Shown: positions 56,001-64,000 of the stretch, one piece after another
Layout of the letters: every line of letters starts with the position of its first letter
How positions within the stretch are numbered: the stretch's first letter is position 1
Origin: Ananas comosus
Lineage: Eukaryota; Streptophyta; Magnoliopsida; Poales; Bromeliaceae
NCBI RefSeq assembly: GCF_001540865.1
Contig: NC_033640.1
Coordinates: 3,851,956-3,915,955 of the forward strand
Reading direction: 5' to 3'
DNA: 64,000 nt
Made by a program: the position numbers and the translations under genes
Notes under the pieces: generated by a model
The model's input: the letters and a program-made list of their open reading frames with translations, nothing else
What the model was told of the DNA's origin: nothing
The model's database searches: none

Positions 56001-57923
56001 GGGCGAAGGATTTGTGATCTACAGTGATGCATCGCACAGTGGACTTGGTTGCGTGCTGATGCAGCATGGTAGGGTGATTGCTTATGCTTCACGGCAGTTA
56101 AAAGATTATGAGAAGAATTACCCTACACATGACTTGGAGCTTACCCCGGTAGTTTTTGCTTTGAAGCTCTGGCGGCATTACTTGTACGACGAGCACTGCG
56201 AGATTTTCACCGATCATAAAAGTCTCAAGTATCTGTACACACAGAGGGAGTTGAACCTGAGGCAGTGCCGGTGGTTGTAGTTACTGAAGGACTATGACAT
56301 TAGTATTCAGTATCATCCCGGCAGGGCGAATGTTGTGGCAGATGCGTTGAACAGGAAATCAGTGCAGAGCCTGAGTTTGAGGAATACTGAGCAGAGACCC
56401 CTACTCGAGGAGCTACAGCGGCTGGGACTCGAGATAGTACCCCCTGGGTCTACGGCGAGGCTGACGTCTCTTTTGTTACAGCCCACTCTGTTGGATAGGA
56501 TCCGAGAAAAACAGAGTGGAGATCCGTACTTGTTGAGGGTTAGAGAGCAGCTAGATAGGGGGTAGGCTGAGAGTTTTGCGTTGGACAGTTCGGGAGTACT
56601 ATGGCACAGGGACCGACTGTGTGTACCTGTGGATCCTGAGATTCGAGCGGATATTCTGAGAGAGGCTCATTGTTCTCCTTATACGGTTCACCCTGGGGGA
56701 ACCAAGATGTATAAGGATCTTAAGGCACGGTTCTGGTGGCCTGGAATGAAGCGGGACATTGGCAGATTTGTAGTTCAGTGTTTGACTTGCCAACAGGTGA
56801 AGGCCGAGCATCAGGTGCCTGCTAGCAAGCTTCAGAGTCTGCTAGTACCCGAGTGGAAATGAGAGCTCATCACGATGGACTTCGTCGTTGGATTGCCTAG
56901 AGCGCGGGTGGCTACGACGCGATTTGGGTGATAGTGGACAGACTGACCAAGTCTGCTCACTTCCTACCGGTTCAAACTACCTGGTCCAGAAAGAGACTCG
57001 CGCAGCTATACTTAGATGAGATCGTTAGGCTGCACGGCGTACCAGTGTCGATTATATCAGACAGAGACCCGAGGTTTGTATCACAGTTTTGGAGGAGTCT
57101 TCAGACAGCCTTGGGCACTTAGCTGCATTTTAGTACGGCGTTCCACCCACAGACAGATGGTCAGTCAGAGTGGACCATACAGACTCTAGAGGACATGCTG
57201 AGGGCATGCGTCCTGGATTTTGGAGGAGGGTGGTATCGACATATGAGATTGGTCGAGTTTGCGTACAACAACAGCTATGAAACAAGCATTCAGATGGCTC
57301 CGTTTGAGGCGTTATATGGACGCAGATGTCGATCCCCCCTGTTTTGGAGCGATGTGGGTGAGCGAAGGACACTTGAACCGGAGATTTTACTTGAGGCTGA
57401 GGAAAAGGTGAGTGTCGTTCGACGACACCTTTTGACAGCCCAGAGCCGACAGAGGAGCTACGCCGATACCAGGAGACGAGACTTGGAGTTTCAGGTTGGA
57501 GATCATGTTTTTCTCAAAGTCTCGCCGTCCAGAGGGATACGCCGATTTGGGGTACGTGGAAAGCTTAGTCCACGGTTTGTTGGCCCTTTCGAGGTATTGG
57601 AGCGTATCGGACCAGTTGCATATAGGATAGCTCTACCCCCGCGACTTGCTGGCATCCATGATGGTTTCCACGTCTCAGCACTGAGGAGATACGTTTTCGA
57701 CCCCTCTCACGTGATTGACTATACTCCACTCGAGATTGGCGAGGATCTGAGATACGAGGAGCGACCGTTGCGGATTCTTACTCGAGAGACGAAAGAATTG
57801 CGCAACCGGATCATCCCGTATGTAAAGGTGCAGTGGAGTAACCACGAGGAGCGAGAGGCGACTTGGGAGCCTGAGACGGTGATGAGGGAGTCCTACCCCG
57901 ACCTGTTCGTTGCCCCGTCTTGA
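53083..57923 (+). pseudogene. Gypsy D gag-pol polyprotein, few inactivating mutations
   Basis: ATG at 53083 (MYRRRGRPSLQERAQLAR). Order: gag N-terminus, capsid (FRRFDPPIFDGSGTEAW to about 53946), zinc knuckle CYGCGQPGHMRAAC (about 54296-54337), protease LFDTGASHSFVS (about 54570), RT ([20 protein letters not shown]; catalytic [11 protein letters not shown]), and RNase H ([24 protein letters not shown]). After these come the integrase zinc-binding region (HPGGTKMYKDL, CLTCQQVKA), the integrase core (FAYNNSYETSI, EALYGRRCRSP) and a chromodomain-like tail (VQWSNHEEREATWEPE) ending at TGA 57921-57923. Breaks: a frame change near 53430, stops at 53944, 54037, 54733, 56278 and 56562, and a frameshift near 56905. 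RT alone is open for 513 codons (54739-56280). Confidence 0.92.
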
Positions 57924-57957
57924 GGTATGTTTTAAGTTTCGAGGACGAAACTTTTTG

Positions 57958-57970
57958 TAGTGGGGAAGAA
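57958..57970 (+). other. Polypurine tract of gypsy D
   Basis: AGTGGGGAAGAA immediately before the 3' LTR. The upstream TTTCGAGGACGAAACTTTTT is shared with gypsy C and, inverted, with element E. Confidence 0.85.
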
Positions 57971-59902
57971 TGTAGTATCCTAATATATATATATATATAT
58001 ATATATTAGTATGCCACGTGCCCCCCTCTCCCCATGCATGCTGATTTAACCGAGGATGCAACTACCAGCACCACCTCTTTAATTAACTTTCATTGTCTCC
58101 GTAATTCTTTGGAGCCGTACGCAAGGAGGAGGGAGCTCGGGTGGAGGTTTCGCCGTCGACGTCGCGCCGCGGAGCCGTTCGAGCGTACGTTCGCTGCCGT
58201 TTTGTCGCAAGGAAGTCGGGCAAGGGAGTATTTTCACTGTTCTCGACGTCGCGCCGGCGCTGGAATCGCTGTAGAGGTGGGTATGCCGTCAAAGTACTTC
58301 TTTATTTCCAAACTTCTTCAATTCGAGCTAGGTGCTGCCCTACAGATTTCCTGCGTCGATCGTTGGCGTTTCGGCTCGTTCTCGTCGTAGGAGCGTCGGA
58401 TTTCGATGAGAGTTGGTTCGTTGGATTCAGGACTTCGAGAGGAATCCACGAAGCCCTTATTTGCTGAATTTAGTGAAGGTTTGCTTGGTCGAAACCCTTC
58501 TCTTCTCTGTTGTTGTGATTTTGGGCAGATTCGATGCTTATTGCGGGTTTCTATGGCTAGATCCGCAGTGAGTGTTTGTCGCTGGTTCGTGGAGTTGCGC
58601 TGTGCTTGACAGGGACTTTGGTAACCTTACTTGCTGCTGGGGATTAGCGACCGAGGTGGGTTACATCGATTTATTCAGTCGACATGTATGATTTCCTGTT
58701 TTTGTAAATCATGTGGTAGCTTAATTTCGTCGATTGTATAATGAATGAAATTAGCTTGAGGACATGATTAGTAAACCCTAAATATACATGTTGGACTTGG
58801 ATAAGACTTAGGAGAAAACTCGCGATTATGATCGTCATATATTTAAACTACCTGATTTAGCCCTAGGGGCCGTGGTATTATTTTATACTGTAGCAGTATC
58901 CTCATAGTGAGTATTCCAGGTAGTTTAGCTTTTAGTTACGCTCGTGCCGGGATGCCGAGTATATTTTTACAGTAGCGTTCAGGCTGTTTCGGACTGTTGG
59001 GTGCCGTCAGAATTGACAGTGGACCCGGATGGCCTTTTTGGCGACAGATTGTGCCAAGGGTACGTGAACTGTTAGTTATTAGACTTGTTAGAGTCGGTTA
59101 CTTGACTTTGGCTTTTCAGAGCCTGTTTGAGCTCGACAGAGATACGCTGCATACTCGGTTGGGTAGCGCCCACGAGTGCCACTCCGGAGTCAGACTTTGT
59201 GCTTTCGCGTTGGTGTCGCTCATGCCAGTTGGACTTGCTCTCCACAGACCAGTTAGTGTGGAGGTAGCTAGACAGTCGTAACGGGGCAGGGACGGGTGTA
59301 TTCACAGTCCCAGGGACGGGTATGCTTACAGTCCCGATTGGATTGGGTCAGATTTGACATTTCCTACAGTTGGTTAGTGTAGAGTATGATAGTGTAGTGA
59401 TTGATAGCGGTAGAGTGTACTTCCTACTTTTCCTACTATTCTTGCTCCCTTCTGTAGACTTAGTGGGTGACCGATGTTGTTTTGGGGCGGTACCCACTGA
59501 GGACTACTTGTTTTTACAGTAGTTCTCACGCCCAGTTGTTACCTATGTTTTTGCAGAGCCACAGGTTTCGGCTGCTGCGCCTTCCGCGGATTAGGATCGA
59601 GGTAAGGGTGTTGCGAGTTAGAGCCCTACCCGACTAACAGAGCTAGTGGCACCTCTGCTGCAGGTAGATGTTTGTCTGAGTTTATGTACATAGCTTACTT
59701 AACTCGCCAGTGCGAGTAACTCTGTATTTTGGATTTGAACTATGTTTATGAAACTCCGTTTGTTTATTTGAGCAGCTCTATACTACTATTTGTAGTATTG
59801 TATATCTACAGGTACAGCTGTCGCTTCGTATACAGGGAAAATTTCTTTGTATACGGCGGATTTGTCGGCGTGCCCGGGGAACGAGACATCCGAGGCGTGA
59901 CA
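57971..59902 (+). repeat. 3' LTR of gypsy D
   Basis: 1932 bp, TGTAGTATCC to GAGGCGTGACA. A (TA)n microsatellite occupies 57981-58007. The internal part (58240-59680) aligns with gypsy C LTRs (for example GTACCCACTGAGGACTACTT and GTGCCAAGGG), so this copy represents the ancestral LTR. The TATA box of the 5' copy is not conserved here. Confidence 0.9.
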
Positions 59903-60674
59903 TATAGATTAATTAGGGTTATTTTTAGAATTTCTTTTAAGGGACCTGCTCCTCTGTTTCTCTCTCATTTTTTTATCCTCTTTTCACGTACAAAGAAAAC
60001 GACCTTCCTCTCTCACGCGTCAAATCGCCAGGGCTTCTTTTTCTTTCCGCTCTCACTCCTCTCACTCTCCACTCTTGCTCTCGCTCATCTTTTGCTCAAG
60101 CTCTTCGCTCTGCTCTCGCTCTTCATTAATGGCAGACGGGTGGCCGCGTCATGCTGGGGGTCTAATCTCGGGTAAGATCGTCGGCAGCATGACGGGCAGG
60201 TTGGTCGCGTCATGCCGACGTCCTCGCTTCGCAGCCAGATGGCGGTCTCTTCCATCCCTTCTGCACCTTCCGTACGGGTGCTGGACGGGTGGCGGTATCT
60301 TCTCTCCCCTTTGGGCCCTCCGTTGGGGTGTCAGCGAGCATGGCGGGTGGGATGGACGCGCCATGCTGATGTCCTTCCTCCGTGGCAGGTGGTATCTTCT
60401 CTGCTCGTTGCATCCTCTGTACGGCCGTCAGCCGGCATGGAGGGCAGCATGGACGCGTCGTATCTTCCCTCTGTTTCTGGTAGATTGTGTCGTACCCATG
60501 GTTCGAGTTCGAGTTGAGTTAGGGATAGCGTGTCGTGCGTTTGCCCGCCCCTCTTCTTCGTGTGGTTACGTTGATCTAGGTTAGTCGATCGCAGTCAGGC
60601 CTACAGTACGCCCTGACTTCCTCCCCTTACCCCCCCTCATGTCGTCCCTCCCTTCTTCCATTTCCCCTACAGCC
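59903..60674 (+). other. Upstream region with imperfect GC-rich repeats
   Basis: A pyrimidine-rich block (59950-60125) is followed by three or four imperfect units of about 90-100 bp with GGCAGCATGGACGCG / GCGTCATGC and GGTATCTTCTCT (60129-60480). The frame 60075-60584 crosses these repeats and resembles no known family. Confidence 0.4.
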
Positions 60675-60683
60675 TTATAAATA
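60675..60683 (+). promoter_or_regulatory. TATA box candidate
   Basis: TTATAAATA in the context CCTTATAAATACAGGG, about 380 bp upstream of the ATG at 61056. It suits transcription starting near 60705-60715. Confidence 0.5.
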
Positions 60684-61055
60684 CAGGGAATTTGTGGCTT
60701 TTCATGTGCTTTTCTTCTTCAGTTTTCTTCTTATATCCTCTATTCTCTAACCTCTAGCGTATATCCTCTATTGCTTTGGGGTTCGATTTTGGGTTCGGTG
60801 TTGTCGAATTTCTATTGAAGGGCTAAGAAAGGTTGAACTTTTGTTCGGGAAGCATTTCATTCCTGTCGGTTCTCTCGCAGGGTGCTAAGAAAATTGCAGG
60901 ATTTGTTTGGTGAAGACTTTGTTGTTGTGGGTTATGATATCATAGTTGAAATCTAGTTTTTGTACAAGTTTTTTTATATTTTTTTGGTTTTTATCTGTTT
61001 TGCTGATTTATTCCTCCTTGCGTTTTGTTTTTTTGTGAATTGTTTCGCTACGGTT

Positions 61056-61538
61056 ATGGCATTGGTAGTTGTTACAATATGTTTTCGTGAAATGTTACGT
61101 GATGTGTGCCAAAAGTATTCGCTCCCGTCTCCGAGGTATGGTATTCCAGTTGGAAGTGATGGGTTGATTAGTGTTTATGTAGAAGTTGAGATTTCTAAAG
61201 GTGACTCTGTTGCTGAGTCTGTTAGAATTTGGGGCATATCCTTCTCGGATGTTGATCAATTTGAGAAGGATGCCGCTCGGCGTGCTGTCGCAAAATTGCG
61301 TAACGAATATGCTTTTGAGGTTAAAGATGCAAATTTGGAGGATAAAAAATTATACGAGAATTTATATGCTCGGCTCTCAATAGATCATACTGTGGTATGT
61401 GAAAAATATAAGCATTTAAAAACTGACTATAATTTGTTGAAGGGTTATTATAATGATCTTATGTCTGAGAAAGAACTCTTAGTTGCTGAGAGGCGTGAAC
61501 TCATGGGAAACATAGAAAAGTGGGGAGGGGTCTGGTGA
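61056..61538 (+). CDS. Small protein with divergent dsRBD-like region and coiled coil
   Basis: 160 codons from the first ATG in frame (61056) to TGA at 61536-61538. Residues 13-83 follow a double-stranded-RNA-binding-domain pattern: an N-terminal helix (MLRDVCQKYSLPSPRY), three strand-like stretches around GLISVYVEVEI and SVRIWGIS, and a C-terminal helix DQFEKDAARRAVAKLRNEY like the KxxAAxxAxxxL helix of the fold. The usual Lys pair is replaced by E-K-D, so RNA binding is uncertain. Residues 86-155 look like a coiled coil (YNDLMSEKELLVAERRELM). The upstream 95 bases are T-rich and could be an intron, with an acceptor near 61069 (GGTAG), so an earlier exon may supply the true start. Intact, AT-rich codons. 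Could be a host gene, a fragment of one, or a transposon-linked ORF. Confidence 0.5.
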   Translation: MALVVVTICFREMLRDVCQKYSLPSPRYGIPVGSDGLISVYVEVEISKGDSVAESVRIWGISFSDVDQFEKDAARRAVAKLRNEYAFEVKDANLEDKKLYENLYARLSIDHTVVCEKYKHLKTDYNLLKGYYNDLMSEKELLVAERRELMGNIEKWGGVW

Positions 61539-64000
61539 AGATCCGGTGACGCCATCGGGTTATAGGAATTGAAGCTCTTTCGTTGTTACTTTGTTTTGCC
61601 AATTCTTAGAGGTTTTGGGTTTGTAATTAGGAAAAAAGCGCCTGTGGCTCCGTAGTGTGCTGGTTTAGTTTTTAGCAAGGTTTTTAAAGAAGTACTTTGT
61701 TAAGTTTATGTATGGGGTTCTTAGTCCGGTGGTAAAAAAATTGTTCTTCCTGTGCTGTATGATAATGTTCTTAACTTTTTGGGTTTGATTTGCTATGTAC
61801 TAAGCAGTTTCGGCTACTGTTCTTAGGGCTTTAGGAGATAGGGTTTAGGCGGTACTCTACTGGTTTTCTCCTATATGTAAGTTCCTGGTTTTAAGTGTGG
61901 TTTTAAATGATCAGCAGTTATGTAAGAAAATATGATGTGCTCTTGGTTTGTATGCCTTCCTTTTCTTTGATGATCAGATGCGAAAACACTGTTGCAAACT
62001 CGCCCTTCGGCAACTATTGCATGCAACCAATTGGTTGGTACATTGCAAATTAGATGGCTGTTGGGCAACCGTTGCGCTGCGAATGACGTTGCATATTGGA
62101 TGGCTTTTTTTTGCGTTGATGTTATAAAAGTTGTAATAAATTTAGAGATGTTTAATTAGGAAAAAACTCCCGTGGTGAACTTTGTAAGGTTTCTGTTGGT
62201 ACTTTATTATGTTCTGACCTTTTTGGTTTTGATTTCCTATGTACTTGGTAGTTTCGCTTGTTTTTCTTGAGACTTTGGAAGATAAGGGATTAGACAGTAC
62301 TCTATGAACCTTTGGGCCTTTTTTTCTCTCTTCCTCATATCTGGTTTTATTGGTTTTAAATGATTGGAAGTTGTGTTGAAAGGCTTAAAAAGTTAGAGAT
62401 GTTTAAAACCATTGTCTAAATTTGATGGCAGGTGTAAAATTTGAGTTTAACTATTAGTATACAAGTAGTATATTAGAACTTTTGAAACTTGGACAATTGT
62501 AATGCATCTAATTAGTTATTATCCTATGTTGCAGATTTTCAAAAAAAATAGTAAAATTTATTGCAGGTGTCCTTGCTTATGAAAAACTAAGTTGTCCTTG
62601 CTTATGAAAAACTAAGTTGAGATGTTTTCATGAAAATCGTATAATGAGTGAAGCATGATGTTTGCTCACGTAGTAGCTAATTATTCTGCGTAATAAGGAC
62701 ATAAATTGAAAAGTAGCAAAGGAAGAAATGGGTGGGATCTAGAATAATTAAGAGCAGACATATTTTCAGTAGTAGTGCTTTCCAGGAATGTAAAGGCGAA
62801 GCAATAGAATAGCTAACACAAAAGAAATTCGCTTTCCGGTCGCCTTTGTCTGTTTCTGTAAGAATATTGATATAAAAAATGTTTCCTTTGTTTTATTCCC
62901 ATTTGATATAAAAATTGTTACATTTACCTCATTCCCATTCTTACCTGTACGTGGGTAATATTTGTTCAAGATTATTAATCGAGCCCTATTTTGTGATCTT
63001 ATTGTAAGTATAATGTATATATCCAGATTTCTAAGTGTCCTGTCTAAGGGCTTAAAAATTAATACTGCAGAAAGGCAGTAGATACCTATTGACTATGGTG
63101 AATGTGAGTAGATTAAGCATTCTAAGGTTCTAATTAAGATTCTACAAGATGGCCATCCTATTTTATTTTGCAATGATCATTCTATTTTCATATTTGGGTG
63201 TCTGGTTTGTGATTAATTCTTGCATTCTTTTTTAAAGGAAACTATTTCATCTAATTTTATATTTATATTAAAAAGTATAGTTTTTGTTATGTCTTCATGA
63301 ATTGTATGTTTCATAGAAGTTTTATAATTGGGTAATGTTTTGTGTATTTTTTGTATTTGTTTTCTTTTTGGGCCTATTATGGTTTTGCTCCTTTTATAAT
63401 GACATGACAGTATTGTTCATATATTTTCCTCCTATTGTAAATATAAGGGTATGGAATAGTTATAAGTAGTGTTCAGCTTGGGTGCGACATAGTTGTGAGT
63501 AGTGCGCAATCTTTGGACGGCCTATAATGTAGGCAACCAGTTGGCACTATTTATTTAATATATAGATTAGAACTCCGGATGGTGATATTTCTCTCAAATA
63601 TGGGTTGGAACTATATGTGGTGTGAATTGAGGACCCGAAGATGGTTCGGCAGCCCTCTCCGTGTTCAGCGCGGGCAGGGGCGGGCGGGTGCGGACCGCCG
63701 TGGGCACAGGCTGGCGAGAGCTGAACTATTAGTGCAAGCTGTTCTTTTTTGGTTCTAAACTTATTTCATGCATGTTGAAATTGGACCATTTTTAGCCTTT
63801 GTTGCTTGATAAACCTGAGTAGTGCGGAATCTTTGAATGGTATTAAAAGTCTGATTAGTGCTGTTCCTTTCAAATATGAATTAGAACTATTTGTGATACT
63901 AGCATGTTGGAGTCATACCTTTTTTAGCCTTTATTTCTTAGTCAATTTGAGCCTGTAATCTTTTTGACTGAATTTTTTTTTCTATTTCTTTTTTGGGTTC
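61539..64000. other. Downstream non-coding DNA
   Basis: T-rich, without a credible ORF. Contains a perfect 25-bp tandem duplication (TCCTTGCTTATGAAAAACTAAGTTG, about 62570-62619), a diverged duplication around 63540-63610 and 63840-63900, and a short GC-rich island (63650-63715). It could be 3' UTR, introns of a longer gene, or intergenic. Confidence 0.5.

Larger units (their letters stand above)
50866..59902 (+). mobile_element. Gypsy D: chromovirus-type LTR retrotransposon
   Basis: 5' LTR 50866-52788, primer site 52797, structured leader, gag-pol 53083-57923 with a few stops, polypurine tract, 3' LTR 57971-59902. The chromodomain-like integrase tail and near identity to gypsy C place both in one chromovirus lineage (Tekay/Del-like, inferred). 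The five bases outside the LTRs (CTCTC and TATAG) do not match. The LTRs agree only at their ends, because the middle of the 5' LTR is foreign. Confidence 0.88.

Noticed and set aside
60075..60584. 169-codon frame with repeated Trp/Arg motifs
   Set aside because: The frame crosses imperfect GC-rich repeats, lies upstream of the TATA candidate, and its translation resembles no family.
60960..61055. N-terminal hydrophobic extension of the dsRBD-like ORF
   Set aside because: It would need a TTG start. The T-rich DNA looks like an intron or leader, so the hydrophobic run is probably an artefact of composition.

Overview
The window is plant nuclear DNA, most likely from a monocot. It is dominated by nested LTR retrotransposons. 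It holds one clear host gene, a wall-associated receptor kinase (WAK) on the minus strand at 25976-32737 in three exons, and one possible small host gene at the right end (61056-61538) with a divergent dsRNA-binding-like fold. The monocot guess rests on the style of the WAK (an HGD catalytic loop, common in grass WAKs) and on the MITE and microsatellite landscape. The species cannot be fixed from the sequence.

Left part (1-21252). A broken Ty3/gypsy gag plus LTR (family A, minus) lies at 1-2000, followed by a 100-N gap. After the gap come the 3' two thirds of a sirevirus-type Ty1/copia element (intact integrase-RT-RNase H, an env-like ORF, 3' LTR) at 2165-9442. Next is a non-autonomous gypsy-like element on the minus strand (family E, 9443-15110) with a 3-kb LTR and no recognisable coding sequence. 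An unassigned GC-rich block and a fragment of LTR family F (16240-16424) follow. Then comes the 5' part of a sirevirus (5' LTR, PBS, decayed gag and protease) at 16425-20029, and a plus-strand fragment of an E LTR ends at 21252. The two sirevirus parts are in reversed order and break at nearly the same point of pol.

Middle (21253-33396). AT-rich intergenic DNA with DNA-transposon relics leads into the WAK gene. Its introns carry a Harbinger/Tourist-type MITE with TTA target duplications, a hAT-like inverted-repeat element, a foldback Mutator-like element with a 9-bp target duplication, and another long-TIR MITE. Its first splice donor sits at the edge of a (CT)n(CG)n microsatellite, and its stop codon touches a (TA)n tract.

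Right part (33397-64000). Gypsy C (33397-44746) is a decayed chromovirus-type element with a perfect CAAAG target duplication. A 2.7-kb solo LTR of family F sits inside its 5' LTR with its own perfect TACGA duplication. MITEs inside TA microsatellites follow, then a second family A gag. Gypsy D (50866-59902) is a close relative of C. The middle of its 5' LTR is replaced by foreign DNA that includes a fragment of a plant enoyl-CoA hydratase gene.

The most interesting signals are: (1) a two-stem RNA structure between PBS and gag in both C and D, with covarying stems and an invariant loop carrying the palindrome CUGCAG, resembling a retroviral dimer-initiation kissing loop; (2) arrays of the palindrome ACCGGT just upstream of the promoter in three unrelated LTR families; (3) the foldback Mutator-like hairpin in the WAK intron; (4) the hydratase fragment inside an LTR.
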